In this document: positions 16,747 to 25,965 of the stretch, piece by piece
Position numbering within the stretch: position 1 is the first letter of the stretch
How the letters are laid out: each line of letters begins with the position of its first letter
Assembly (NCBI RefSeq): GCF_000735135.1
Contig: NZ_JPLZ01000003.1
Span: forward strand, 1-64,000
Direction of reading: 5' to 3'
DNA length: 64,000 bases
Origin: Chryseobacterium sp. FH1
Lineage (GTDB): Bacteria > Bacteroidota > Bacteroidia > Flavobacteriales > Weeksellaceae
Made by a program: the position numbers and the translations under genes
Notes under the pieces: model-generated
Databases searched by the model: none
What the model was told of the DNA's origin: nothing
Seen by the model: only the letters and a program-made list of their open reading frames with translations

Positions 16747-17838
16747 ATGCGAATGCAAAACACATTTAGGATGGACTTAGATTTATACAATTTCAGTTTT
16801 GGTACGCACAGAGATAAAAACGTTATTTGGATTCGTTTTGAGAAAAACTACACGTTGATTCAAGAACTTAGAAAAGCTTTTCCATCGGCCAAATGGAGCA
16901 ATACATACCGAGCCTGGCATTTGCCAGATCTTCCAACCGTGAGAGATGCGCTGGGGCTGGAGAGAAAAGAATGGGGAAGCCACATCAAATCCGAGATAGA
17001 TCCAGTGAACCAAAAGGCTTTTTCGGATTTTATAGATCAACTCAAGCTAAAAGCCTATAGTAAAAATACCATCCGGACATATGTTACAGAGTTTGGACAC
17101 CTGCTTAGGATTCTTAAGGCTTTTCCAGTAGACAATCTCTCAGAAGATCGGCTGAAAGATTACTTTCTTTACTGCTTAGAGAAAGAAAAAATCAAGGAAA
17201 ACCATTTGAACAGCAGGATCAATGCTGTGAAGTTCTATTTTGAGCAGGTACGTAGAAAATCGAGAATGTTATATGATATCCCGCGTCCCAAAATACCTCA
17301 GCTATTGCCAAAAATGCTGTCGCAAGCAGAAGTCCGAAAGATTTTTGACCATACAACAAACCAAAAACACCTGTTGATGTTGCAACTTTGCTACGGGATG
17401 GGACTGCGTGTAAGCGAGATTGTAAACCTGAAAGTAGAACATATCAACAGTGGCAATATGCTGGTTCTCATTGCAGGGGCCAAAGGAAAAAAAGATAGAT
17501 ATACCAATTTGCCAGAGTCCGTTCTGGTGCTTCTAAGGAGTTATTACAAAACCTATCGCCCGAAGGATTACCTCTTCGAAGGGCAGTACGGCGGAGCATA
17601 TACTGTTAGAAGTGTGCAAAGTGTCTTCAAGCAGGCAATGGGAAAAGCAAAAGTCAACAAAAACATTGGCGTCCACGGTTTGCGCCATTCCTATGCCACA
17701 CACCTGATGGAGAGTGGTGCAGATATTCGGTTTTTGCAACAGCTTCTGGGACATAATTCTATCAAAACGACGCAGATTTACACGCACATCACAGATATTT
17801 CCAAAGCCAAGGTAAAGAGTCCATTGGATTTTTTGTAA
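16747..17838 (+). CDS. tyrosine recombinase, putative integron-type integrase
   Basis: A 363-residue tyrosine recombinase with the full catalytic set: Arg221 (GMGLRVSEI), Lys248 (GAKGKKDR), His310 and Arg313 (HGLRHSYATH), His336 (LLGHNS) and Tyr345 (QIYTHI). The C-terminus KVKSPLDFL resembles the tail of IntI proteins. About 62 residues separate the Lys from the HxxR motif, close to the Xer spacing and much shorter than in IntI1, so the IntI-specific insertion appears absent. An extra N-terminal module of about 75 residues (AKWSNTYRAWHLPDLP) precedes the SAM-like core-binding domain; I recall similar modules in Bacteroidota recombinases. It is divergent from the cassette array. ATG 16747 is preferred over TTG 16723; 16753 is also possible. 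Confidence 0.85.
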   Translation: MRMQNTFRMDLDLYNFSFGTHRDKNVIWIRFEKNYTLIQELRKAFPSAKWSNTYRAWHLPDLPTVRDALGLERKEWGSHIKSEIDPVNQKAFSDFIDQLKLKAYSKNTIRTYVTEFGHLLRILKAFPVDNLSEDRLKDYFLYCLEKEKIKENHLNSRINAVKFYFEQVRRKSRMLYDIPRPKIPQLLPKMLSQAEVRKIFDHTTNQKHLLMLQLCYGMGLRVSEIVNLKVEHINSGNMLVLIAGAKGKKDRYTNLPESVLVLLRSYYKTYRPKDYLFEGQYGGAYTVRSVQSVFKQAMGKAKVNKNIGVHGLRHSYATHLMESGADIRFLQQLLGHNSIKTTQIYTHITDISKAKVKSPLDFL

Positions 17839-17970
17839 AAAAAGATAAAAAGAATTTATCATGGGGCGAGCAGATGAAAGCACCCAAAAAAGCACCCATG
17901 GCAAAACAGAAAATACTTAGGTTGTATACATTTCGACTAAAGATTGATAGATGTGGAGGTGTCGGCAAGT

Positions 17971-18129
17971 ATGAGAAAGTTAGCAGCACAAGATTGGATT
18001 TTCTATGTGCCACAAGATACAAAATGGCTCTTCATCAGCCCAATGCTAGATTTTGAGTCCACCAAAAGACAGCTTGAAAAAACAGAAAAATTTGCTGTCA
18101 ACCTTTGGGCGCAATCCGTAGATCCTTAA
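17971..18129 (+). CDS. small hypothetical ORF downstream of the recombinase
   Basis: A 52-codon frame beginning MRKLAAQDWIFYVPQDTKWL and ending AVNLWAQSVDP. A GGAGGTG sequence stands 9-10 bp before the ATG, unusual for this phylum. Amino-acid content looks protein-like, but the frame is short and has no known relatives that I recognise. It could be a remnant of a longer gene. Confidence 0.3.
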   Translation: MRKLAAQDWIFYVPQDTKWLFISPMLDFESTKRQLEKTEKFAVNLWAQSVDP

Positions 18130-18364
18130 AAACAAATAGAGGAATTTTCTCCCTTTAGGATTGGGACAAAAACAAAATTAAATATAAAAAATTCACCTCC
18201 TTTGGAGGGTTTTCCGTCGGTGGAAGGAGGGTGGCTTTCTAAAAGGGTAAAACTTTAATATTTATTAACAAAAACTTTTTTGTTATGTATCGATTAATAT
18301 GGCTATCTTGGTAAAGGTATTATAATTGATTGCAATTCATCATTTATAACACATAACTAAAACT
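18130..18364. other. non-coding spacer with GC-rich repeat before glgB
   Basis: It contains CTCCCTTTAGGATTGGGAC at 18149 and a mirror-like segment CACCTCCTTTGGAGGG...GGAAGGAGGGTGG (18193-18234). These belong to the same family as the CCCTTTAGGG cores in the 1-151 element and the CTCCTTTGGAG copy at 33335. No ORF. TATCTTGG at 18303 is a weak -7 candidate for glgB. Confidence 0.5.
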
Positions 18365-20314
18365 ATGATTGTTCAGCCATATTCTCTTTTTACCGATTTC
18401 GACATTTACCTTTTCCGCTCGGGAAAGCACACGAGACTCTACGAGAAGTTTGGCTCGCATAAACTAGAGGTAGATGGCGTTTCTGGGATCTATTTTTCAG
18501 TTTGGGCACCTACAGCAACAGAGGTTTCGGTGATCGGGAATTTCAACCAATGGAATTCTTTTTCACACAAGCTGGCAGGGCGTTGGGACCAATCCGGTAT
18601 CTGGGAAGGCTTCATTCCCCATTTAGATTTGGGCGAAGTTTATAAATACGGCATAAGAACCACAGAAGGGATTTTGCTGGAAAAAGCCGACCCGTATGCG
18701 CTCTGTTTTGAAGATGCTTTGCAGGCAGGCTCTGTTGTTTGCACCACGTGGTACGAGTGGGAAGACCACGATTGGATGAAAAATCGAGCAAAGCACAACA
18801 GCTTGGATTCTCCAATATCTGTCTATGAGATGCATCTTGGCTCTTGGATGAGAGATCCGGGAAATCCAGAGAGGTTCTTGAGTTATGGCGAAATAGCGGA
18901 CAAATTGGTACCTTATCTCAAAGCAATGAATTTTACCCACGTAGAATTTATGCCCGTGATGGAGTATCCTTATGACCCGAGTTGGGGCTATCAGATTACT
19001 GGATTTTATGCCGCTACCAATAGGTTTGGTTCGCCACAGGAGTTGATGTATCTCATTTCCGAGCTTCATAAAAACAATATCGGTGTTTTCTTAGATTGGG
19101 TTCCGTCCCATTTTCCGGGCGATGCTAATGGCTTGCATAGATTTGATGGTTCGTTTTTGTATGAACACGAAGATCCGAGAAAAGGTTTTCACCCAGATTG
19201 GAAGTCCTATATTTTTAATTATGGAAGACCAGAGGTTAAATCATTTCTAATTTCAAATGCTATTTTCTGGTTAGACCGTTATCACGCCGATGGATTGCGC
19301 GTAGATGCGGTGACATCCATGTTGCATTTAGACTATTCCAGAAACGAAGGCGAATGGGAACCGAATATCTACGGAACCAACGTCAATCTGGAGGCGAAAC
19401 AATTCCTTCAGGATTTTAATGTCGCTGTCTATGGAGAGTTTCCCGATGTGCAGACGATTGCCGAAGAAAGTTCAGACTTTCCTAGACTCACCAAACCTGT
19501 GCACGAAGACGGAATCGGTTTCGGAATGAAATGGATGATGGGCTGGATGCACGATACGCTAGATTATTTCAAAGAAGATTCGATTCATAGAAAACACCAT
19601 CATAATAAAATCACCTTCACGAGTGTGTATATGTATAATGAAAATTATATGATGCCACTTTCGCACGATGAGGTTGTTCATGGAAAGAGTAGCCTGATCT
19701 ACAAGATGCCTGGCGATGAGTGGCAGAAGTTTGCAAATCTGCGGGCAATGTACGTTTATATGTTTACCAATCCAGGAGCGAAATTGCTATTTATGGGAGA
19801 CGAAATCGCTCAAACCAACGAGTGGAATTTCACAACTTCCTTGGATTGGCATTTGTTAGAATATCCGATTCATAAAAACCTGCAGGATTTTGTTAAAGAT
19901 CTTAATTTGCTTTATAAAACTTATCCTGCACTATACGAGCAGCAGTTTTCACCAAAAGGATATGAATGGGTGAATGCAGATGACAAAGATAACTCCATCT
20001 TCATCTATCTTCGAAAAAGCAAAGAAGACAAGGAAGTTGTAATGACTGTTTTGAATCTGACACCAAATACTTTCGATTATAGAATTGGGGTTGAGAAAGA
20101 TTCAAAATGGGAAGTGATCCTCAATTCCGATGATACAAAATATAGCGGAAGCGGAGTAGAAGCGGTCATCTCCCAAGAATTGGACGAAGGTTGGAACAAT
20201 CGTGAGAATTCTATAATTCTAAGATTGCCGCCATTGTCTGGTTTGATCTTGAAACAATCAAAAGTTGAAAAGCCCAAGTCAAAAAAATTGGAGATTATTA
20301 AAAATAAAAAATAA
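18365..20314 (+). CDS. glgB: 1,4-alpha-glucan branching enzyme
   Basis: A 649-residue GH13 branching enzyme. An N-terminal CBM48/E-set domain (ISVWAPTATEVSVIGNFNQW) precedes the catalytic barrel with region I DWVPSHFPGD, region II DGLRVDAVTSML (nucleophile Asp about 315), region III AEESSDFP (acid/base Glu about 367) and region IV MPLSHDEVVHGKSS (Asp about 435). It lacks the extra N1 domain of E. coli GlgB and so is the short type. It introduces alpha-1,6 branches into glycogen. It leads a co-directional glgB-glgA-glgC set. The C-terminal tail is Lys-rich. Confidence 0.97.
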   Translation: MIVQPYSLFTDFDIYLFRSGKHTRLYEKFGSHKLEVDGVSGIYFSVWAPTATEVSVIGNFNQWNSFSHKLAGRWDQSGIWEGFIPHLDLGEVYKYGIRTTEGILLEKADPYALCFEDALQAGSVVCTTWYEWEDHDWMKNRAKHNSLDSPISVYEMHLGSWMRDPGNPERFLSYGEIADKLVPYLKAMNFTHVEFMPVMEYPYDPSWGYQITGFYAATNRFGSPQELMYLISELHKNNIGVFLDWVPSHFPGDANGLHRFDGSFLYEHEDPRKGFHPDWKSYIFNYGRPEVKSFLISNAIFWLDRYHADGLRVDAVTSMLHLDYSRNEGEWEPNIYGTNVNLEAKQFLQDFNVAVYGEFPDVQTIAEESSDFPRLTKPVHEDGIGFGMKWMMGWMHDTLDYFKEDSIHRKHHHNKITFTSVYMYNENYMMPLSHDEVVHGKSSLIYKMPGDEWQKFANLRAMYVYMFTNPGAKLLFMGDEIAQTNEWNFTTSLDWHLLEYPIHKNLQDFVKDLNLLYKTYPALYEQQFSPKGYEWVNADDKDNSIFIYLRKSKEDKEVVMTVLNLTPNTFDYRIGVEKDSKWEVILNSDDTKYSGSGVEAVISQELDEGWNNRENSIILRLPPLSGLILKQSKVEKPKSKKLEIIKNKK

Positions 20315-20386
20315 CCTGAAAAAAAGGAATGAAATTATAATGATTTGAAAAATATAATTCAAACAGTTGATTGTTTTATTTCTCAA

Positions 20387-20410
20387 ATGTCAGTCTGAGC
20401 AAAGTCGAAG
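20387..20410 (+). repeat. single arm of a dispersed TCGAAG repeat
   Basis: ATGTCAGTCTGAGCAAAGTCGAAG matches the arms of the long hairpin at 35754-35825 with few differences. Here only one arm is present, between glgB and glgA. Confidence 0.5.
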
Positions 20411-20444
20411 ACTATAAAACTAATAAAAATAATAGAGGATTTAT

Positions 20445-21851
20445 ATGAAAATATTTCACCTTTCTATGGAATGTTACCCAGTGGCGAAAGTCGGTGGTTT
20501 GGCAGATGTAGTAGGAGCTTTGCCAAAATACCAAAACAAAATGGGCTTGGATGCCAGCGTCATCATGCCTTGGTACAACAAGCCGTTTTTTTACAGCCAC
20601 GAGTTTGATATTGTCTTTGATGGCTTTATCCATCAGTCTTTCAATATGTATCAGGTGCAGGTGTTCAAAGAGAAAAGCAATGCGCTTGGCTTTGACCTTT
20701 ATTTGGTCAAGATTCCGGGGCTTTTGGATCGGGAAAGTGTTTATGGTTATTGGGATGAGAGTCAGCAGTTCATTGCGTTTCAGCACGCGGTGTTGCATTG
20801 GTTGAGTGCGATGCAGATTCGTCCGGATATTTTCCATTGTCATGATTATCACACAGGATTGGTGCCTTTTATGATTGACAATTGCTATGAATTTAGCTTT
20901 CTGAAAGGTGTAAAAACCATTGGGACCATACACAACGGCGAATATCAAGGGAGTATGGATTGGAAGATGTCCAGCTTTCTCCCACATTTCGACGGTTGGA
21001 AATCCGGGCTTCTGGATTGGAATGGCAGAATCAACCCAATGGCAACGATGATTAAAACTTCTAATGCCTTCAATGCCGTTTCGGGTGGTTATTTGGAAGA
21101 GTTGTTTTACAGCTTCCAAGGCTTGGAACCTTTGATGAATCAGGAACGTCAAAAAGCCTTCGGGATCATCAACGGAATAGACAACGAAGTTTGGGATCCC
21201 GAGACCGACGATATGCTGAAATTTAATTATAATAAAGATTACGCAGAGGAAGGCAAATGGGAAAACAAACGAGTGATTTGCGCAGAATATGGCCTTAATC
21301 CTAATCTTCCGCTTTTCGGGTTCATTGGTAGATTTGCGGGCGAAAAAGGCGCCGACCTTCTTCCTGAGATTATTGAAAGAAGTATTCAGGAAACCAATGG
21401 TTCTTTGAATATTATAGTTTTAGGTTCTGGTAACCAGCAAATTGAAAATCAATTAAAAGAATTGCAATACAAATTTAATATAAACCTTGCGATAGATTTG
21501 GGATATAAAGAATATCTTTCCCATCAGATCTATGCATCGTCAGATTTCTTGTTGATGCCGAGCAGGGTAGAGCCTTGCGGACTGAATCAGATGTACGCCA
21601 TGCGCTACGGAACTATTCCAATTGTTAGATACACGGGCGGTTTGAGAGACACGGTGCAGGATATTTCTTCCGGCGGAAGTGGACTGAACTTCACAAACCC
21701 TGGCGCAGAAGATGCGGCTCATGCCATCAAAAGAGCTTTGCACATCTACAGCCAAAAGGATTTGATGAAAGGATTGATCTATAATAATATGTCTTTTGAT
21801 TTCTCTTGGGAAAGGTCCGCTAAAAATTATACAGATCTTTACAATTATTAA
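20445..21851 (+). CDS. glgA: glycogen synthase
   Basis: A 468-residue GT5 ADP-glucose glycogen/starch synthase. The KVGGLADVVGALPKY element near residue 14 binds ADP-glucose. HCHDYHTGL lies near residue 127, FIGRFAGEKGADLLPEI opens the second Rossmann domain near residue 292, and SRVEPCGLNQMYAMRYG near 370 holds the retaining-GT catalytic Glu. It elongates alpha-1,4-glucan. It lies between glgB and glgC in the same direction, with spacers of 130 and 87 bp, so the set may be one operon or individually promoted genes. Confidence 0.96.
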   Translation: MKIFHLSMECYPVAKVGGLADVVGALPKYQNKMGLDASVIMPWYNKPFFYSHEFDIVFDGFIHQSFNMYQVQVFKEKSNALGFDLYLVKIPGLLDRESVYGYWDESQQFIAFQHAVLHWLSAMQIRPDIFHCHDYHTGLVPFMIDNCYEFSFLKGVKTIGTIHNGEYQGSMDWKMSSFLPHFDGWKSGLLDWNGRINPMATMIKTSNAFNAVSGGYLEELFYSFQGLEPLMNQERQKAFGIINGIDNEVWDPETDDMLKFNYNKDYAEEGKWENKRVICAEYGLNPNLPLFGFIGRFAGEKGADLLPEIIERSIQETNGSLNIIVLGSGNQQIENQLKELQYKFNINLAIDLGYKEYLSHQIYASSDFLLMPSRVEPCGLNQMYAMRYGTIPIVRYTGGLRDTVQDISSGGSGLNFTNPGAEDAAHAIKRALHIYSQKDLMKGLIYNNMSFDFSWERSAKNYTDLYNY

Positions 21852-21938
21852 TAAAATCCCAGTGATATTGGCTTAATATTGGTAAGAAAAGAGTAACTTT
21901 AATCAAATAACTAAATCATAAAATAACCAAACGCATTT

Positions 21939-23207
21939 ATGAAAGAAAGTGTAATCTCCATCGTTTTAGGGGGCGGAAGAGGAAGCCGATTATTTCCATT
22001 GACCAATACAAGATCAAAGCCTGCAGTTCCGATTGCGGGTAAATACCGTTTGGTAGATATTCCAATTTCAAATTGCCTTAATTCAGGACTGAACAGGATT
22101 TTGGTTCTGACGCAGTTCAACTCGGCATCATTAAATTCACACATCAAAAACTCATATCACTTTGATATTTTCAGCAAAGGATTTGTGGATATCTTGGCCG
22201 CTGAGCAAAATGTTGAAAACGAAAATTGGTATCAGGGAACAGCAGATGCGGTTCGCCAGACGATGAAGCATTTGGAAAAATACGAGTACGAATACATTTT
22301 GATTCTCTCCGGTGACCAACTTTATCAGATGGACTTCAAGGAGATGATCAATTTTCATAAAAAAAACGGCGGCGATATTACCATTGCAACCATTCCAGTG
22401 AATGCCAAAGATGCGACAGGATTTGGAATTATGAAAGCCGATGAAGGTAGCAATATCACTTCTTTTACAGAGAAACCAAGTCTTGATATTTTAGGCGATT
22501 GGAAATCTGAAGTTAGCGATGAAAGCAGATCTCAAGGTAAAGAATATTTGGCGTCTATGGGAATCTACGTTTTCAGCAAAAATGTCTTGAGAAAATTGTT
22601 TGACGAGCACGAAGGTGATGATTTCGGTAAAGATTTTATTCCAGCTTCTATCGGCGAATACAAAGTACTGAGTTATCAATATGATGGCTATTGGACAGAC
22701 ATCGGAACTATCGAATCTTTCTACGAAGCGAATTTGGATTTGGCGCAAGATTTACCTCAGTTTAACTTATTCAGTTCAAATCCTATTTATACCAGAGCGA
22801 GAATGCTTCCGCCATCCAAAGTTAATGGATCTTATGTTAGCAAAACTATTTTTGGAGATGGCTGTATTATTTTAGCCGACAAAGTTGAAAATTGCATCAT
22901 TGGAAACAGAACCAGAATCGACCGTGGTTCTACTATCGTCAATTCTTATGTGATGGGCGCAGATTATTATCAAACGGCTCAGCAAGTTGCTCAAAATGAA
23001 GCGGATGGAATCACAAGCATGGGAATCGGAAAATACTGTTATATTGACAAAGCTATACTAGATAAAAACTGTTACATAGGGAACAATGTAAGGATTATTG
23101 GTGGAAAACACCATCCAGACGGCGATTACGACACACATTCTATCAAAGAAGGAATTGTGGTGGTGAAGAAAAACGCAGTCATTCCGGACGGAACCAATAT
23201 TATGTAA
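21939..23207 (+). CDS. glgC: glucose-1-phosphate adenylyltransferase
   Basis: A 422-residue ADP-glucose pyrophosphorylase. The N-terminal nucleotide-binding signature LGGGRGSRLFPLTNTRSKPA lies near residue 10, with LSGDQLYQMDF near 127, FTEKPS near 177 and a C-terminal left-handed beta-helix (hexapeptide) from about residue 300. It makes ADP-glucose for GlgA and is normally the control point of glycogen synthesis through allosteric effectors. It is followed by a strong terminator at 23225. Confidence 0.96.
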   Translation: MKESVISIVLGGGRGSRLFPLTNTRSKPAVPIAGKYRLVDIPISNCLNSGLNRILVLTQFNSASLNSHIKNSYHFDIFSKGFVDILAAEQNVENENWYQGTADAVRQTMKHLEKYEYEYILILSGDQLYQMDFKEMINFHKKNGGDITIATIPVNAKDATGFGIMKADEGSNITSFTEKPSLDILGDWKSEVSDESRSQGKEYLASMGIYVFSKNVLRKLFDEHEGDDFGKDFIPASIGEYKVLSYQYDGYWTDIGTIESFYEANLDLAQDLPQFNLFSSNPIYTRARMLPPSKVNGSYVSKTIFGDGCIILADKVENCIIGNRTRIDRGSTIVNSYVMGADYYQTAQQVAQNEADGITSMGIGKYCYIDKAILDKNCYIGNNVRIIGGKHHPDGDYDTHSIKEGIVVVKKNAVIPDGTNIM

Positions 23208-23224
23208 TATTAATATATAGATTC

Positions 23225-23257
23225 AAGACCCTTCACAGCAGAAGGGTTTTGTTTTTT
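23225..23257 (+). terminator. intrinsic terminator after glgC
   Basis: The stem AAGACCCTTC-ACAGCA-GAAGGGTTTT is followed by GTTTTTT. It closes the glgB-glgA-glgC set. Confidence 0.85.
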
Positions 23258-23303
23258 AAATTTGGCAAATAATTTGTCTTACAAAATTCTATAAAATATT
23301 TTA

Positions 23304-24065
23304 ATGAAGAATATATTTTTGTTTTTAGGTATTTTCATTTTTTCGTCGCTGTCTGCGCAGTATGATAATATCAATGCTGGGGAAAGTATTAGTTTCAGAG
23401 TTCATTACGGCTTTTTGACAGCTGGTAATGCAACGCTGACTACAACCAAAACGTCTTACAAAGGTCAGCCAGCATTTTACGTGAAAGGCGTTGGGAAAAC
23501 AAGTGGTGCCGCGAAGGCTTTTTTCAAAGTGGAAGATGTGTACGAAAGTTATGTTAATGAAAAAAATCAACCGCTTTTCTATGTCCGAAATGTCTCCGAG
23601 GGAAGTTATACACAACATTTGCAAAGCACCTTCAATCCAGCTAATAATACCTTGGTACTAGTAGATAAAAAACACACCGACAGGCCGGCAAAAACAGTGA
23701 AAGTTCCAGACGATATTCAGGATATTTTGTCGTGCTTCTATTATTTGAGGAGTATGGACAACCTGAAAGTCGGAAGCGTTGTGAAAATGAATGTTTGGAT
23801 TGATGACGAGCTTTTTCCTTTTCAATTAAAAGTGGTTGGAACAGAAAAGATCAATACCAAATTTGGTAAGGTCAATTGTCTTAAAATTATTCCTTCCGTG
23901 ATTAGCGGTCGGGTTTTCAAAGCCAAGGAAGGCGTGACAATGTGGGTGACGAATGACCAGAATCGAGTTCCAGTTCTAATAAAAGCTGAGTTGGCCGTCG
24001 GGTCGCTCAAAGCAAGTATAGACAGTTATGCGAACGTAAAGTATCCAATGAAATTTGAAAAATAA
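23304..24065 (+). CDS. DUF3108 domain-containing exported protein
   Basis: A 253-residue protein with a cleavable signal peptide (FLFLGIFIFSSLSAQ) and the DUF3108 body: GESISFRVHYGFLTAGNATL, FYVKGVGKTSGAAKAFFKVED, and KEGVTMWVTNDQNRVPVLIK near the end. DUF3108 proteins are predicted periplasmic beta-rich proteins, often encoded near envelope biogenesis genes, and their role is not established. It stands alone between two terminators. Confidence 0.8.
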   Translation: MKNIFLFLGIFIFSSLSAQYDNINAGESISFRVHYGFLTAGNATLTTTKTSYKGQPAFYVKGVGKTSGAAKAFFKVEDVYESYVNEKNQPLFYVRNVSEGSYTQHLQSTFNPANNTLVLVDKKHTDRPAKTVKVPDDIQDILSCFYYLRSMDNLKVGSVVKMNVWIDDELFPFQLKVVGTEKINTKFGKVNCLKIIPSVISGRVFKAKEGVTMWVTNDQNRVPVLIKAELAVGSLKASIDSYANVKYPMKFEK

Positions 24066-24072
24066 TAAATTG

Positions 24073-24102
24073 AAAATCACTCTCTTAAGGGTGATTTTTT
24101 TG
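24073..24102 (+). terminator. intrinsic terminator after the DUF3108 gene
   Basis: The stem AAAATCAC-TCTCTTAAG-GGTGATTTTTTT lies 8 bp after the stop codon. Confidence 0.8.
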
Positions 24103-24131
24103 TTTGATTAAAAATATTGCCACAGGACAAG

Positions 24132-24160
24132 TTGAGATTTAAATAAGAAATTTAACTTTG
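24132..24160 (+). promoter_or_regulatory. Bacteroidota-type promoter of the SRPBCC/VOC cluster
   Basis: TTG (24132-24134), an 18-bp spacer and TAACTTTG (24153-24160) match the phylum's housekeeping promoter exactly. The predicted start is near 24167, about 23 bp before the ATG. Confidence 0.75.
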
Positions 24161-24189
24161 AATTTAGACAAACTCAAAAACAATTACAA

Positions 24190-24603
24190 ATGAAAAAACT
24201 GACAGTAACTTCGGAAATCAATAAACCTTTGAATGAAGTTTGGGATTTCTTCAACAATCCAGAACATATCGTGAATTGGAACTTTGCACACGAGAGCTGG
24301 GAATGTCCATCCGCAAAAAACGATTTAAAGGTCGGTGGAAAATTGGAAGTGAGAATGCAGGCAAAAGATGGTAGTTTCGGTTTCGATCTGGTGGGGATTT
24401 ACGATGAGGTTGTAGAAAATGAACTTCTTAAATACCATTTCGAAGACCATAGAAACATCGAAATTATCTTTGAAAAGCTATCTGACAACAAAACCAAAAT
24501 CACAGAAAACTTCGAACCAGAATATATGAATCCGCTGGATTTCCAAAAAGATGGCTGGCAAGCGATTTTGGATAATTTCAAAAAATATTCGGAAAGCAGA
24601 TAA
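24190..24603 (+). CDS. SRPBCC (START-like) domain protein
   Basis: A 137-residue AHSA1-type SRPBCC protein: SEINKPLNEVWDFFNNPEHI at the start, GKLEVRMQAKDGSFGFDLVG in the middle, and a C-terminal helix GWQAILDNFKKYSES. The fold forms a hydrophobic ligand pocket, and the ligand is unknown. It is first of seven same-direction genes of the SRPBCC, VOC and DinB families, a grouping common in Bacteroidota and Bacilli. Confidence 0.85.
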   Translation: MKKLTVTSEINKPLNEVWDFFNNPEHIVNWNFAHESWECPSAKNDLKVGGKLEVRMQAKDGSFGFDLVGIYDEVVENELLKYHFEDHRNIEIIFEKLSDNKTKITENFEPEYMNPLDFQKDGWQAILDNFKKYSESR

Positions 24604-24608
24604 TATTT

Positions 24609-24656
24609 CAGTACATCAATTATCATTTATCATTTATCAATTATCAATTATAAATT
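24609..24656 (+). repeat. ATCAATTATC-type low-complexity spacer
   Basis: Tandem near-copies of ATCAATTATC/ATCATTTATC fill the gap before the VOC gene. The same motif fills spacers at 26488-26528, 27056-27125 and 43779-43811 and appears at 2089-2124. Confidence 0.6.
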
Positions 24657-25508
24657 ATGAACAACGATATTTTCCCCTGCATCTGGACCAACCACAATGG
24701 TAGTCAGATTGCAAAGTTCTACACATCGATTTTTAGAAATTCTAAAATCACACAGGAAACGTCTATGGTCATCAACATAGAAATCGAGGGTCAGAAATTG
24801 ATGTTTCTGGACGCTGGTCCCATGTTCAAACCCAATCTCATAGTATCGTTGATGATGATGTGCGATTCCAAAGATGAGGTGGAAAATTACTACCAAAAAT
24901 TGTCTGAAAATGGAAAGGTGATGATGGAATTAGATTCTTATCCGTGGAGCGAAAAGTACGCTTGGGTGGAAGACCAGTTCGGCATCTCGTGGCAACTGTA
25001 TTACGGTGCGGAAAAAGCGAAACAGAAATTCTCGCCCGTGATGATGTTCACAGGAAGGAACAACGGAAAATGCAAAGAAGCTTTGAACTATTACACCTCA
25101 ATTTTTCCAAATTCCGAAATCGAAGGCATTATGGAATATCCCGCTGGACAAGGCGAACCAGAAGGAAACATCGGACATTCGCAATTCATAATTGATGGCT
25201 ACACGATGATGGCGATGGACAGCTCGCATCAACATCAATTCAATTTTTCGGAAGGAACATCGATGGTAGTTATGACGGACAGTCAAGAAGAAACTGATTT
25301 TTTTTGGAACAAGCTCACGGCTGATGGCGAAGAAAGTATGTGCGGATGGCTGAAGGACAAATATGGCTTCAGCTGGCAGATCACGCCGAAAAAATTAATC
25401 GAACTCACAAACACAGACAATCCCGAGAAAAACAAAAAAGCTTTCGACGCAATGCTGAAGATGAAAAAAATCAATATCAAAGATATTGAAGACGCTTTTA
25501 ATTCTTAA
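24657..25508 (+). CDS. two-domain VOC/PhnB-like protein
   Basis: A 283-residue protein made of two PhnB-like vicinal-oxygen-chelate modules. The first opens FPCIWTNHNGSQIAKFYTSI and the second (about residue 125) opens MMFTGRNNGKCKEALNYYTS. Each ends with the Trp-Gln motif ISWQLYYG or FSWQITPKKL. The family is often labelled 3-demethylubiquinone methyltransferase-like, but it has no methyltransferase motif and the activity is unknown. Confidence 0.85.
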   Translation: MNNDIFPCIWTNHNGSQIAKFYTSIFRNSKITQETSMVINIEIEGQKLMFLDAGPMFKPNLIVSLMMMCDSKDEVENYYQKLSENGKVMMELDSYPWSEKYAWVEDQFGISWQLYYGAEKAKQKFSPVMMFTGRNNGKCKEALNYYTSIFPNSEIEGIMEYPAGQGEPEGNIGHSQFIIDGYTMMAMDSSHQHQFNFSEGTSMVVMTDSQEETDFFWNKLTADGEESMCGWLKDKYGFSWQITPKKLIELTNTDNPEKNKKAFDAMLKMKKINIKDIEDAFNS

Positions 25509-25519
25509 ATCAAAAAGTT

Positions 25520-25960
25520 ATGGAAACATTTAAGTATCAAACAGAAATCGATGCTCCAGCAGAGAAAGTCTGGGACATCCTTTGGAAGGAAGACACGTAT
25601 TCCAAATGGACCCATTTTTTCAGCCCAGGTTCCCAGATGGTGACCGATTGGAAAGTGGGCGGTAAAACTTATTTTACAGATGTGAGCAAGAAGAATGGAA
25701 TGGTAAGCACGATTGATAAAATTGAAAAAAACAAATATTTGATTTTCAAACATTTGGGAGAAATAACCGACGGCGTGGAAGACACCGAAAGTGAAAAGGT
25801 GAAAGTCTGGAGCGGAAGCAAAGAGGCTTATTACCTGGAAGAAAACAATGGCAAAACAACTTTGAAAGTGGAAGTGGATTCCGATGAAAACTACAAAGAG
25901 ATGTTTGACAACGGATTCACGAAAGGTCTGCAAATCATCAAAGAATTATCGGAAAAATAA
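25520..25960 (+). CDS. SRPBCC domain protein
   Basis: A 146-residue SRPBCC protein: YQTEIDAPAEKVWDILWKED, then GSQMVTDWKVGGKTYFTDVS, and a late TTLKVEVDSDENYKEMF followed by a C-terminal helix. Only 11 bp separate it from the VOC gene and 5 bp from the DinB gene, so the three are co-transcribed. Ligand unknown. Confidence 0.85.
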   Translation: METFKYQTEIDAPAEKVWDILWKEDTYSKWTHFFSPGSQMVTDWKVGGKTYFTDVSKKNGMVSTIDKIEKNKYLIFKHLGEITDGVEDTESEKVKVWSGSKEAYYLEENNGKTTLKVEVDSDENYKEMFDNGFTKGLQIIKELSEK

Positions 25961-25965
25961 AAACG

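Noticed and set aside
16590-16760. An invertible promoter controlled by the tyrosine recombinase
   Set aside because: No pair of inverted recombination sites flanks the region; only a short 6-bp repeat is present.
18191-18234. Rho-independent terminator after the recombinase
   Set aside because: The arms CCTCC...GGAGG pair only partly and no T tract follows. It fits the dispersed CTCCTTTGGAG repeat better.
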